A stretch of DNA of 64,000 bases from Dehalobacter sp. (GCA_023667845.1 JAMPIU010000182.1:24468-88467); one strand, 5' to 3'. Positions 10,991 to 20,256 are shown, counted from the first letter of the stretch. A program made the numbers and translations. Notes: generated by a model from the sequence alone, not told the origin.

Positions 10991-12429
10991 CGTGTATCGA
11001 TCATCCGCCAGGCAGTTTTGTCTATCAGGTGGCTATTAAAAGCAGACTCCGCATCCATAAAGACATGATCATAATGGCCAAATTCTAATTGCTGAAATGC
11101 TGATTGATTAATAATAAGGTGAGACATACCGCCCTGATTTGAAACATAAATATTTGCAGTCTCCCTTGTGATTGTATTTGTAGTTGGGTCCTGCGCATAG
11201 ACCTCATTTCCTTTGACGATGAGGGTCAGGTGCGAGGACTTTTCTTTATTGATAAAGACCAGATTATAACGATATTCATTTAATTCCTTAATCATTTTTT
11301 GATCTGTTTGTATCATAAGATGCAAATTGCCTTCCTTGGAGATTTCTGCATAGACAGCTAAGATATCTCCTCCTTTGTCCACATCCAAAAGCAGTTTATC
11401 CTGAACAGGGTCCTGAATCAATATATTGCCGGCATTTGGCGTAATGTCCGAATCTATATGCATGCCGCTGATTAGTTTAGCATCTGTATACTGACCGAAT
11501 AATTCGCTCTGCTTTTCAAAACAGGACATCTGGAATCCCAGTGTTTTTTGCTGCGAATGATACAGCTTGATCGCATCGGTCTTTAATCTTATTTCCTGAT
11601 CAGTTAGATCGAGTGTATACCACTTGGTACCGGTTTTAAGCAGTTTGGCCGGTGGCGCAAGATCCCTTTTATGCTGTGAGCCGGCTTCCGGGCTAGGCCA
11701 TAAACCGCGGTGAATTAGATAAAGCCACTCTTTCTGCGGAGAATAGTTCAGCACAGTCAGCGTATATTTCGTGAAAGCATTGGTAGCCCAATGATCCGGA
11801 TGTTTATCATTCGGGTGCGGCATGACAATATCGGTTGGCTGAAAATCGTGAATGATCTGTGATAAATCAGCGACAACATTTTGCCCGCAATACAGGCGGT
11901 TTTTCTTAAAACTGTCGGTATAGGGTGACCGGTCTGCTTGGGTATAGGGACTGGTGTACGGACTCGTTGAATTCCAGTTGGAAGACCATAGTGAGGCAAG
12001 TCCGCCGTCAGGATAACCCAGGAAGATAATATCGCTTTCAGAAACTCCTGATGAATCCAGAGCTTTCACTGATTCCTGCTGGCGTGTATAGCCAAAATTG
12101 ATATATTCTTTTGATGTAAGCGTTATCTTTGTATAGTCTAAATGGGCTGCAACCCTATAACCATCACCATTGGTCATAAGGACCACTTTTACTTTACCTC
12201 CGTTAGCCAGCGTCTTTTTGATGAGCATACCCGCCCCCAACGTCTCGTCATCGGGGTGCGGCGCAATAATCAGGACCCGGGAGCTCGCCCCAGGCGCATC
12301 GATATGTTCCGGAGTTGTGTTGACCATATAATTGGCAGCCATCTGATCGGATAGGATAAATACAAACGCGAATACAATAATCAGAGTCGAAGCAGCCAGG
12401 AGAATTCTTCTTTTCAAGATCTTTTTCAT
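10987..12429 (-). CDS. Membrane-anchored PIG-L family deacetylase
   Basis: A 480-residue protein with a short basic N-terminus and one transmembrane helix (about residues 8-28), so the catalytic part is probably outside the membrane. The LmbE/PIG-L zinc site is clear: APHPDDETLGAG near residue 57 and PHPNDKHPDHWAT near residue 205. This family removes N-acetyl groups from GlcNAc-type sugars. The C-terminal half (about 290-480) is a beta-rich region I do not recognise. Substrate unknown; a cell-envelope sugar is an inference from the anchor. Convergent with the DUF4003 gene. Confidence 0.82.
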   Translation of the reverse strand: MKKILKRRILLAASTLIIVFAFVFILSDQMAANYMVNTTPEHIDAPGASSRVLIIAPHPDDETLGAGMLIKKTLANGGKVKVVLMTNGDGYRVAAHLDYTKITLTSKEYINFGYTRQQESVKALDSSGVSESDIIFLGYPDGGLASLWSSNWNSTSPYTSPYTQADRSPYTDSFKKNRLYCGQNVVADLSQIIHDFQPTDIVMPHPNDKHPDHWATNAFTKYTLTVLNYSPQKEWLYLIHRGLWPSPEAGSQHKRDLAPPAKLLKTGTKWYTLDLTDQEIRLKTDAIKLYHSQQKTLGFQMSCFEKQSELFGQYTDAKLISGMHIDSDITPNAGNILIQDPVQDKLLLDVDKGGDILAVYAEISKEGNLHLMIQTDQKMIKELNEYRYNLVFINKEKSSHLTLIVKGNEVYAQDPTTNTITRETANIYVSNQGGMSHLIINQSAFQQLEFGHYDHVFMDAESAFNSHLIDKTAWRMIDTR

Positions 12430-12840
12430 AATACCTCAGTTAAGCTCAGCAAAATTTGTGTTTAAGAATTTTTGCTCGAGTGATTTTATACAAATTTATA
12501 AGTCTCTATGGTTAAATTGCCACCTAATATTATACCTTAAAATAAGATGGTTAAAATAGATGAATGATAAAAATATAACAAATTGAAGTGATTTAAAAAT
12601 TAACATTCTATATAAAATTCTGTATAAAGTGGTATTATTTCAGGATGGTGTATTAAAATAACAAAAACAAATGCAAGTAGAACTCAAAAAGATAAAGCAT
12701 TTAAAAAAATAATTGTAATAAAAAAGTAATTAAAATTAAAAATAAGGTTTTATAAGCCTGAATCATGCTTATTAAGGAAGATGTTTATGTTTTCTTAACA
12801 TTAAATAAAAATTTTTAAGTTGGTACTAGTCAAAATGTAG
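12430..12840. other. AT-rich intergenic region
   Basis: Between the divergent deacetylase gene and ssrA, very AT-rich with many stop codons in all frames. I see no gene here; it presumably holds the deacetylase promoter. Confidence 0.5.
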
Positions 12841-12845
12841 AGATA

Positions 12846-12854
12846 TGGTATAAT
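12846..12854 (+). promoter_or_regulatory. Extended -10 promoter of ssrA
   Basis: TGGTATAAT, an extended -10 element (TGn before a perfect TATAAT), ends 19 bases before the mature tmRNA 5' end. No good -35 is visible at 17 bases. The mature 5' end would be made by RNase P from a short leader. Confidence 0.6.
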
Positions 12855-12873
12855 GATATCGCTACACTTTCTC

Positions 12874-13226
12874 GGGGGCGTTTTAGACTCGCTCGGGGGA
12901 GCAATGGCAAGAGTTGCGTGTCGAGATCCCGCTTGACCTCGTTAAACAGCGGACAAACAATAACTGACAAAACAAATTACGCTTTAGCAGCTTAAGCTGC
13001 TACATCCTGCCTTCTGTGTCTGCGGTGAAGAGTTCAGGGTGTCAAAACAGCAGGCTATCCTGTGAGACCACCGTCTGAGGTCAATCAGGTAAACTAATCA
13101 GACTGGCTTCAAAGGAATCCCGCTTTCAGGAGTCCCGCGAAGCGAGAATTAAAATGAGAGCTACACACGTAGATGCTTTTGGTATTGTCTTTCGATACAG
13201 GGGTGCAAGTCCCCTCGCCTCCACCA
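12874..13226 (+). ncRNA. ssrA: Transfer-messenger RNA (tmRNA, 10Sa RNA)
   Basis: The ends fold into a tRNA-like acceptor: GGGGGCG (12874-12880) pairs with CGCCTCC (13216-13222), followed by encoded CCA and preceded by a T-arm with GATACAGGGGTGCAAGTCCCC. The tag frame can be read at 12951-12995 as GQTITDKTNYALAA then TAA. That is 14 residues, the same length and ending (ALAA) as the Bacillus subtilis tag; the resume codon (GGA) is inferred from that comparison. It rescues stalled ribosomes with SmpB. The length of about 353 nt is normal. Confidence 0.95.
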
Positions 13227-13285
13227 AAATTCGTCCAAAAACCTGCTATTCATGCGGGTTTCAGCGTTTTTACGAAGTAAATTTT

Positions 13286-13313
13286 AAACGGTTTTCTAAC
13301 CGTTTTTTATTTT
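13286..13313 (+). terminator. Rho-independent terminator after ssrA
   Basis: An 8-bp stem aaacggtt / aaccgttt with a 4-base loop (ttct) and a T-rich tail. A weaker hairpin (aaacctgc / gcgggttt) lies between it and the tmRNA CCA end. Confidence 0.8.
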
Positions 13314-13326
13314 GAGCAGAAAATTG

Positions 13327-13379
13327 CAAACAAAGAAGGCCATCAAGCCTTCATTGCTGCCACCAATTTCTTTGTTTTG
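13327..13379. repeat. Nested inverted repeat downstream of ssrA
   Basis: An outer arm gcaaacaaagaa near 13327 pairs imperfectly with ttctttgttttg near 13379, and an inner perfect hairpin gaaggc-catcaa-gccttc lies at 13336-13353. No coding sequence is associated. It could be debris of a mobile element or an RNA hairpin. Confidence 0.4.
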
Positions 13380-13416
13380 AACAAAGACAAGACGAGTGTG
13401 ACAAACTCATATTGAC

Positions 13417-13460
13417 GGCTTGTCCCAAAATCGACACCAGTGTCGATTTTGGGACAAGCC
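13417..13460. repeat. 44-bp perfect palindrome
   Basis: The left arm begins ggcttgtcccaaaatcgaca and the right arm is its exact reverse complement; only two bases (13438-13439) lie between 21-bp arms. No T tract follows on either strand and no gene starts or ends beside it, so it does not look like an ordinary terminator. Confidence 0.85.
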
Positions 13461-13749
13461 TAGTTATTGGATGCTTATCAGTGAGACTAATGTCGCAAAG
13501 AAGGAATTTATCAATTTGCCCAGAAATTACATTTATATCCATTGTATGACTGCTATTCATGAGTTTAACTTTTATATCCGGGAAATAGGCATGTGTCGGC
13601 TTATCTGGGATAAATAAAATGTGTCATTATTGATACTTTAATTGTGTTTCATATGTCTAAGTATTAATTAGATAATATAGAATTTTGCTCTCGAAACATG
13701 AATCTTTTGGTTTGCTGGTGCATTTTTTTATTTTTGGGAGGTGGAAACT

Positions 13750-13917
13750 TTGGATTTTATATTTATAGTACTTTTTATAATTTTTCTCGTTGACATTGTC
13801 TACTTTATTAGGAAAACTATAAACCAAAGAGAGAAGCAAATAACTCAGATGGATCAATTTATAGAGCTATATAAAAAAGCAAATGGATTGAATCCGCTTT
13901 CCATGCGCGATGAATGA
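13750..13917 (+). CDS. Small single-helix membrane protein, 55 aa
   Basis: A short frame with a TTG start preceded by GGGAGGTGG (13736-13744). It encodes one N-terminal transmembrane helix (residues about 3-21, ending VDIVYFIRK) followed by a charged soluble tail with ITQMDQFIELYKKANGL. I recognise no family. The strong ribosome site and the sensible topology argue that it is real. It lies in the accessory stretch behind ssrA. Confidence 0.5.
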   Translation: MDFIFIVLFIIFLVDIVYFIRKTINQREKQITQMDQFIELYKKANGLNPLSMRDE

Positions 13918-14008
13918 ATTGAATTATAAATAACATTAAAATAACAAAGAGAAGTGTTAAATGGAGAGATTGTCTGCACATATTTCTTTTTGAAAGAAGG
14001 TGTATCTC

Positions 14009-14344
14009 ATGAAAATGGTACTTTTGCCCGAAACTCGTGCTGGGAAATGGTCAGTAGGGTTATTTATTGCTTTTATTGCTTTAGCTGTAGCAGGAAGTAT
14101 ATTTTCTTCCATGCAGGGGAATACGATTGAATATCCTAATCCAATCAATAGTCTATTTCTGGGAACTGTCATTTATCTTATGTTTTCAGCAATAATTATT
14201 GCTTCTGTCGTTGGACTAATAGGCGTCAAAAAACATAATGAACACTCTGTTTTGGTTTATCTATCAATTCTCCTTGGCATTGTATTTCTTATTGGTGTTT
14301 TAATGTTATTGATTGACAATATATTAGGACCACCAAACCAGTAA
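14009..14344 (+). CDS. Small hypothetical membrane protein, 111 aa
   Basis: Three hydrophobic segments are visible (about residues 15-35, 49-72 and 82-105), ending in a polar tail LGPPNQ. The start at ATG 14009 follows AAGGTG at a normal distance; the upstream in-frame GTG overlaps that ribosome site. No family recognised. It ends 77 bases before the group II intron and may be co-expressed with the small membrane protein just upstream. Confidence 0.6.
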   Translation: MKMVLLPETRAGKWSVGLFIAFIALAVAGSIFSSMQGNTIEYPNPINSLFLGTVIYLMFSAIIIASVVGLIGVKKHNEHSVLVYLSILLGIVFLIGVLMLLIDNILGPPNQ

Positions 14345-14421
14345 ATATAATTTTTGACGTGAATGCATACTTTGTAACTTAGAAGTGTTGCAGGTGAATG
14401 TTCAAGGCACGCCGTCCATGG

Positions 14422-16335
14422 GTGCGCCACGAGGCGCACGAATACCAGTTGGTGAAAGTCCAACTCAACCAATAACCATTCAGTTGAAAGAGAATGAGGA
14501 TATTACGACCAGTGATGGACGTAGTATAAGCCCTCAAACTCGAATAAGTGAGCCGTAACGGAAGTGAACAGGGTTAGCCTCGTTAGGCGCAAACTGCAGT
14601 CGGTCAAGCCTTCCATGGGGGAGAAACCTGCCATCGTACGGGAAGAAATGGTGAATGCACCGTATGAGACTGCCGGGGTTGTAACTGATGGCGCGCTTAT
14701 AAAATGGCATTCGTGTGAACGTGGGAGGTCTCAGGTTTTAAGGCTGGTAACCCTAAACGGAAGTCTATAAGTCCAAGACGAAATGAGTTCCGGGAACCTG
14801 AGAAGTCGGATATGCCCATAGTAGCTGAGAACCTGAAGACAACACAACCTCAGGGAGCCAAGGGGCATTACCTCAAACAAGCTTTTAAAGAAAGGAGTAG
14901 TTCAGATTGGTCGATGACCTACAAATGAACCCGCGAACGCCAAAGAGCGACACGGAAAAGATACGAGACTTTCAGAGGAAGCTATATCTCAAAGCCAAGC
15001 AAGAAAAAGAATTTCGGTTTTACGTACTGTATGAGAAAATAAGAGAACCCCGATTTCTGAAAGAAGCCTACAGAAGAGTAAAAGTCAATAACGGAAGTCC
15101 CGGAGTAGATGGAGTAACATTTGAAGCCATCGAAAGAGATGGAGTCGAAAACCTTCTAGAGAGCATCAAGGAAGAACTGGAAAAGAGAACCTATCGACCC
15201 AGCCCGGTACTGCGGGTATACATTGAAAAAGCCAACGGCAAACTACGCCCCTTAGGAATTCCGACCATCAAAGACCGAATCGTACAGATGTCTTGCAAGA
15301 TGGTAATAGAACCAATCTTCGAAGCAGATTTTGAAGACAGTTCCTATGGATTCCGTCCCAAGCGTTCAGCCCATGATGCAATAACAGCCATAAAAGAAAA
15401 TATCCAAAAAGGAAACACAGAAATACTGGATGCTGATTTAAGCTCATACTTTGACACCATACCTCATGACAAACTAATGATACTAATAGGGAAAAGAATC
15501 AGCGACAGAAATGTATTGCATCTCATCAAAATGTGGCTCAAAGCGCCGGTAGTAGAAGATGGAAAACCCAAGGGAGGAAAGAAAAACAACCTGGGGACAC
15601 CTCAAGGAGGAGTAATATCTCCGCTTCTGGCAAACATCTACTTGCATTTAGTCGACAAAATCGTCAACAAAAAGGGAGGAATCTTCGAACAAAATGGGGT
15701 AAAGATAATCCGTTATGCCGACGACTTTGTATTAATGGGAAAGCATATATCTAAACTGACTATTAAGACGCTAAAGAAGATACTGGAACGGATGGAGCTG
15801 ACCCTGAACGAAGAAAAGACAAAAACACTTAATGTAAGGGAAGAAACTTTTGATTTCCTTGGCTTCACCATCGGATACAGAAAAGGCTTCAAGAACAAGA
15901 AATATTTGAGCATAACGCCGGGGCAGAAAGCGGAGAAAAAGTTCAGGAGAAACATAGACAAATATTTGAAAGAGCACATGAATGCAAACGATGCAGACCT
16001 AAGTAAAGGGCTAAATGAAAAGATACGGGGATGGGTAGGATATTTGACGATACCAGGAATAAGTCATACATCGAAGTCCCGAAGTAGCCTAAGCTATTAT
16101 GTCGGGATAAAACTGGAATGGTACTTTCAAAGGAAAAGTCAACGAAGAAAGCGGCTCTCAAACCAAAGAGCAATCCATTACCTAACAAGACATTACGGGT
16201 TAATAAATATGGAAAAGGCTTCTTCAATGAAACCTGTGAATGCATTGAGATGAAGTTTGTTGGAAAGCCGTATGCGGGAAAACCGCACGTACGGTTTGAC
16301 GAGGGGGAAAGGTCATAAGCCTTTCTCTACTCTAC
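14422..16335 (+). mobile_element. Group II intron with encoded reverse transcriptase
   Basis: The 5' boundary is set by GTGCG at 14422 in a short hairpin (gtgcgcc / ggcgcac). The 3' end is set by domain V, recognisable as gaaagccgtatgcggg and ccgcacgtacggttt (about 16262-16300), and a small domain VI ending near CTCTAC. The ORF lies inside domain IV. A candidate EBS1 (ccatggg, 14613-14619) can pair with the exon bases tccatgg just before 14422, which supports the 5' junction. The exact 3' base is uncertain by about 5. It interrupts no recognisable gene. Confidence 0.87.
14907..16253 (+). CDS. ltrA: Group II intron reverse transcriptase/maturase
   Basis: A 448-residue LtrA-type protein. RT motifs: NNGSPGVDG, RPLGIPTIKDRIVQ, YGFRPKRSAHDAI, DADLSSYFDTIPHDKL, GTPQGGVISPLLANIYLH, catalytic YADD at residue 270, and LGFTIGY. 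A maturase (X) region follows with LNEKIRGWVGYLTI. I see no HNH endonuclease domain at the C-terminus, so retrohoming would have to use an endonuclease-independent route. TTG start with AAGGAG (14892-14897). The frame is intact, so the element may still be active. Confidence 0.93.
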   Translation: MVDDLQMNPRTPKSDTEKIRDFQRKLYLKAKQEKEFRFYVLYEKIREPRFLKEAYRRVKVNNGSPGVDGVTFEAIERDGVENLLESIKEELEKRTYRPSPVLRVYIEKANGKLRPLGIPTIKDRIVQMSCKMVIEPIFEADFEDSSYGFRPKRSAHDAITAIKENIQKGNTEILDADLSSYFDTIPHDKLMILIGKRISDRNVLHLIKMWLKAPVVEDGKPKGGKKNNLGTPQGGVISPLLANIYLHLVDKIVNKKGGIFEQNGVKIIRYADDFVLMGKHISKLTIKTLKKILERMELTLNEEKTKTLNVREETFDFLGFTIGYRKGFKNKKYLSITPGQKAEKKFRRNIDKYLKEHMNANDADLSKGLNEKIRGWVGYLTIPGISHTSKSRSSLSYYVGIKLEWYFQRKSQRRKRLSNQRAIHYLTRHYGLINMEKASSMKPVNALR

Positions 16336-16437
16336 CGCGGGTGAAAGGAATTGATAGTATTCCTTCGCAGTAGTAGAATATAATAACTACAAGAGGTAAA
16401 ATTATGAGGGATATTTAAATTTCGGAGGTGTAACGGT

Positions 16438-16599
16438 ATGGCCTTGGGTATTATTCTTATTGTAGCTTCGCTTACAGGTTTAATTTACGGAATAATAAAT
16501 AAGAAAAAACCCCTAATGGTATCTTCAGTTATTGCATTGATTATTATTGCAATCATTTGGATAGTATATTCGTATTTATACTCGATAAATCCTTATTAA
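16438..16599 (+). CDS. Small two-helix membrane protein, 53 aa
   Basis: A short frame behind a strong GGAGGTG (16424-16430). Two hydrophobic helices (about residues 2-20 and 27-47) are separated by a basic NKKKP turn. No family recognised. It lies just outside the intron 3' end; with the 55- and 111-residue proteins on the other side it may form one set of small membrane proteins that the intron separated. Confidence 0.5.
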   Translation: MALGIILIVASLTGLIYGIINKKKPLMVSSVIALIIIAIIWIVYSYLYSINPY

Positions 16600-16629
16600 A
16601 GGATTTGATTTATTAGAATAATCTGACGT

Positions 16630-16811
16630 TCAAGGCAGGCTGTGATATTGACTTCCTCCATCCGAGTGATGAATTAATCCCTCTCCTGGCCTATACCTTT
16701 TTAATGCGTTCCTTATAGCTTCCAGACACAGTTCTGTTCTCATAGGATCGGCTATTGCCCAGCCTACAATTTCTTTATGAAATAGATCCTTGATATAAGC
16801 GATACAATATT
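16630..16811 (-). pseudogene. IS3-family transposase (OrfB) remnant
   Basis: Read on the minus strand, about 60 codons encode an internal piece of an rve integrase core: IAYIKDLFHKEIVGWAIADP, then a helix, then HHSDGGSQYHS, equivalent to the conserved D-x-F-S-R-x-I-V-G-W and HSDxGSQY blocks of IS3-type transposases. The frame meets a stop on the N-terminal side (TAA near 16810) and at 16630-16632 on the other. No start codon, no OrfA and no inverted repeats are visible. It is a decayed fragment. Confidence 0.8.
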
Positions 16812-16988
16812 AGGCTGACATAGAGAATTATCTAAAAGGAAATAGAGAGAATTAAGCACAAGTTTGAAGATTATGAAGGATATAGCAAGCTTGAACGTAG
16901 CTAGGACAAGTCGTTTTTTTATGGGGTAGAATTCCAATTATCCGAATCGGTGCAAAGAACCCTGAGAAAATCTGAGAGGAGAACAGGG

Positions 16989-19016
16989 ATGAGGGTAAAG
17001 AGATTATTGGTTGCGATTTTTACCCTGGCGCTGGTGTGTTGGCAGGCACCGACGGTCTGGGCCGACTCAAGCTCGGTGGTGAGCGCCGATAAGTCCGTCA
17101 GTATTGCCGGTCAATCCACCACAATTAAGGCGGTGCGCGCCGATCTGAATGATCCCAATATCCGTGTGCTTTCCGTGCCGGCAGGCAAAGTCGGCGATGT
17201 TAAGCCCTTCGAGCAGATCATCGGCAGCATAGACAAAAACAAGTATGAAGTATTGGCGGCAGTCAACGGCGCGTTCTTTGAGGCCTACAATGAAGGCAAG
17301 AAGCCCATAAACGGGACGTTGGTACATAACGGGGCGACGATGCACTATGAAACCAGCAGCATGATCGGTTTCGGCAGCGCCGGCGAAGCGCAGCTCGACA
17401 GGGTGGCTTTCAGGCAGTACGTCTATGTTGACGTTACCGGAGGCAATTACCTTTATAAACAACTCTTTTACTTACGCAACTGGAATGTCATCAGGCCAGC
17501 CGGCTACACGGGTTATCGCGAGGCAATGATCACCCCGGATTACGGTACGGAAACCGGGGACACAGATATGGTCTGTGTAGTGGTACGCAATGTCAAAGAC
17601 GTGACGGACAACGAATATACAGCGGGTGGCGCGAAAGTTCTGCAGAAAGGTACTGTTACGGATATCAGCCAGGGCAATACGGCAATTCCGGCTGATGGAT
17701 TTTTGTTGCTGATGCCGACTGACAGCGCCTACCGCCAGCTATTCCATGTTGGATCGACCATTGATTTTGTGCGGCAAGTATGGAATAGCCGCACCAATAT
17801 AGATGATACGGCCGATTGGATAAATTTGACCAACATCACCGGCTGCGGCCCGAGCCTCATCTTGGATGGCCAGGTGACTGCCGATCCAGCCGGTGAGGGC
17901 TGGAACGACCCAAAACTCACCACGGCTGCCGGCAATCGCTCGTTCATCGGGCTGACGGCCGACAAACAATTGGTTTTCGGTACTACGTCAGGCCTTACGA
18001 TCAAAAATTTGGCCCAGGTTGCCCAGGTGTATAACCTGACAGACGCTATGAATTTAGACGGCGGCGCCTCCAGCGCCCTGTGGCTGGGCGGCAAGACAAT
18101 AACGCCCGCCGGGCGCCAACTCTCCAATATCATCGCCGTCGTACGACTGAAAGTTTCCGAGCCGGCCATGCCGGCGAGTGGAATCACTGCGGACAGATAC
18201 ATTGACGGGGGCAGTACGCCGGCTACCTCGGTAAAAGTGTCCCAAGAAGGATGGCTAAAGGCCGACTCAGTGGTCGTCGTCCCCGGAGAAAACAACCATT
18301 TGATCGACGCCCTGGCAGCAGCACCCTTGGTCGGCCAGGAGCAGGCGCCGATCCTTATGGTGGAAGGTGGCGTCCCGACGGCCGAAGTGATTGGTGAGAT
18401 AAAACGGCTGGGAGCAGAAAGAGCTTACTGCATCGGCTTCCAAGCGGATGTCGTGTCTGAGAAATTGAAAGCAGCCATCCCCAATCTCGAGGCAAAAGTG
18501 CTGCAGGGGGAAGGGCGCGCGGAGACGGCGAACCTGGTAGGAGACGAAATTGTTGATCCACATGGGGTATTCCTCGTAGGTTTTGATGCTCTGGCCGACG
18601 CGGTGAGCGCCGGGCCCTACGCGGCGGCCAACGGATGGCTTATCCGCATAACGGACGGAGCCGGCGTCTATCATCCCGAAGCCTGGAGTTTACTAAAGGC
18701 TGGACTAGACGCCAATCATTTGGTTATCTTGGGCGGTACGTCCAGAGTCCAGGATACAAACGGATTCCGCCGCATGTCCGGCGTGGATCGCTACGTGACC
18801 AACCAGGATTTTAACGAGAAGATGGGGCTGGCGACCAGCAAGGTTTACTTTGCTGACGGCTACTCTTTGGCCGCAGCTCTGATGGTTGCGCCGTTGGCTG
18901 CCCAGAACAATTGCCCGGTTGTCCTGGCGGAAAAGAACGATCCGAACCAAGCCAGGTTTCCCGCCGGAGTCACTAACGACGCTGCTGTTATCGGCATTGG
19001 CTCGCCTGCCCGTTGA
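16989..19016 (+). CDS. Secreted phosphodiester glycosidase with cell-wall-binding repeats
   Basis: A 675-residue exported protein. The signal peptide (residues 1-25, ending PTVWA) precedes a phosphodiester glycosidase (NAGPA/DUF2233) domain of about residues 40-390, with NGAFFEAYNEG, CGPSLILDGQV and the catalytic-site block MNLDGGASSALWLGG. Residues about 405-670 resemble cell-wall-binding repeat 2 (DALAAAPL, VVVVPGENN, MSGVDRYVTN, LAAALMVAPLA), which would hold it to the wall. ATG 16989 has AGAGGAGA upstream; GTG 16950 is an alternative. The gene looks richer in G+C than the AT-rich DNA on both sides, suggesting different origin. Substrate unknown. Confidence 0.85.
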   Translation: MRVKRLLVAIFTLALVCWQAPTVWADSSSVVSADKSVSIAGQSTTIKAVRADLNDPNIRVLSVPAGKVGDVKPFEQIIGSIDKNKYEVLAAVNGAFFEAYNEGKKPINGTLVHNGATMHYETSSMIGFGSAGEAQLDRVAFRQYVYVDVTGGNYLYKQLFYLRNWNVIRPAGYTGYREAMITPDYGTETGDTDMVCVVVRNVKDVTDNEYTAGGAKVLQKGTVTDISQGNTAIPADGFLLLMPTDSAYRQLFHVGSTIDFVRQVWNSRTNIDDTADWINLTNITGCGPSLILDGQVTADPAGEGWNDPKLTTAAGNRSFIGLTADKQLVFGTTSGLTIKNLAQVAQVYNLTDAMNLDGGASSALWLGGKTITPAGRQLSNIIAVVRLKVSEPAMPASGITADRYIDGGSTPATSVKVSQEGWLKADSVVVVPGENNHLIDALAAAPLVGQEQAPILMVEGGVPTAEVIGEIKRLGAERAYCIGFQADVVSEKLKAAIPNLEAKVLQGEGRAETANLVGDEIVDPHGVFLVGFDALADAVSAGPYAAANGWLIRITDGAGVYHPEAWSLLKAGLDANHLVILGGTSRVQDTNGFRRMSGVDRYVTNQDFNEKMGLATSKVYFADGYSLAAALMVAPLAAQNNCPVVLAEKNDPNQARFPAGVTNDAAVIGIGSPAR

Positions 19017-19048
19017 CCTACGTTGATTAAATTATTGAGCATTTTAAT

Positions 19049-19097
19049 AACCACTAAATGCTATGTTAACAGCATTTAGTGGTTTTGATTTTTGTGG
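19049..19097 (+). terminator. Rho-independent terminator after the glycosidase gene
   Basis: Perfect 14-bp stem aaccactaaatgct / agcatttagtggtt with an 8-base loop and a T-rich tail, 32 bases after the stop. Confidence 0.85.
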
Positions 19098-19193
19098 ATG
19101 CTGGAGACGTGAGTAGATTTCTAGAAATAATGGAATAAATGAGTTATTTTAAAAATACGTTTTAGCGTAAGAGTTAACGAAGGAGGGATTTAA

Positions 19194-20132
19194 TTGAAAG
19201 CAATATTACTGCCTGGAGATTTTGTTCGGGAGTCCTTGGAATTACACCTGTTTTTTGGACGAATTATGAAGGAGCATTCCATATTTCTCGAAGCTGGTTT
19301 TGTGACGAAGGATGCAGCATTTGCGCAACAAGCAGATATGTTTAAGACCCAATTTGCTGAAGTATTAAGGGAGACTGTATTTTTGGCAAACGGGGTTGTC
19401 AGCGAAGAAACATTAAGATCAGGGGAATCAATAACAGATAAAACGCTACGAGCTGAACAAATTACAGAGGAGCTATCTGGGATCACTATCGAATCAGTTA
19501 TTACAAATGAAGAATTCGGACTAACCCCAAATGGCGGAGTAAATCCAGCACAACTTGAGGCACAAGTCACTGCCTTAAATCAGAAAGCCATTGGTTTGAC
19601 CAATGCTTTGGTCCAGTTTAAAACCAACATACTTAATGGAATGCTTCAATGTAAATTGTTCACTTTTAATTTTCCTTTATTAATAATCCATATCCGAAGA
19701 GAAGCATTATTTTACATAAATCATTTAGAGCGATTGCAAAGGCACATGGCGGTTGATTTTATTCAGGAGGCTATTGAAGAAGAAAAGTTCTGGAACAGGC
19801 AAATGGCGGAACACGCACAGTTTATTCGTCAATTATTAGATCCAACTGAATCTGGCCTAATTGTTAAAGCAGAAGGCTTTGACAAGCAATTCAATACACT
19901 TGAACAAAAGGTACCGGAAGCATCCTTAACTAAAACAGATATTAGCGGTTTAACACGGTCAACGATTACGGCGACCCGAGCATTTAGAGATTTTAAAGCA
20001 GCCGGTACAGAAGGGATACTAACGTGTAAGATAAAATCAATAATCATTCCACTCTTAGCAGATCATGTATTGAGAGAAGCTAATCATTACCTAAGAATAT
20101 TAAACAGGTTAAAACGGGATTTACAGTTATAA
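19194..20132 (+). CDS. DUF2935 family protein
   Basis: A 312-residue all-helical protein made of two related halves (about 10-140 and 160-300). Each half has a block like LHLFFGRIMKEHSIFLEAGF / EKFWNRQMAEHAQFIRQLL, with the recurring E-H pair typical of DUF2935, a ferritin-like fold family of spore-forming Firmicutes. A metal site built by these Glu/His residues is plausible from the fold, but the function is unknown. TTG start directly after AAGGAGGG (19181-19188). The short spore-type genes downstream are on the opposite strand. Confidence 0.75.
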   Translation: MKAILLPGDFVRESLELHLFFGRIMKEHSIFLEAGFVTKDAAFAQQADMFKTQFAEVLRETVFLANGVVSEETLRSGESITDKTLRAEQITEELSGITIESVITNEEFGLTPNGGVNPAQLEAQVTALNQKAIGLTNALVQFKTNILNGMLQCKLFTFNFPLLIIHIRREALFYINHLERLQRHMAVDFIQEAIEEEKFWNRQMAEHAQFIRQLLDPTESGLIVKAEGFDKQFNTLEQKVPEASLTKTDISGLTRSTITATRAFRDFKAAGTEGILTCKIKSIIIPLLADHVLREANHYLRILNRLKRDLQL

Positions 20133-20256
20133 CACATTAGAATATTTCTAGGATTAGTTATTCTAGATCATTCCCGGATATTTCTTTTCCGCCCTTGCTC
20201 GCGCTAGAAGGGAAGAGTTCGTTAACTCTCCCCTTAATTGACATTCAAATATTCGT

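Noticed and set aside
13420..13617. 65-residue plus-strand frame
   Set aside because: It runs through the 44-bp palindrome, has no ribosome site and no family resemblance.
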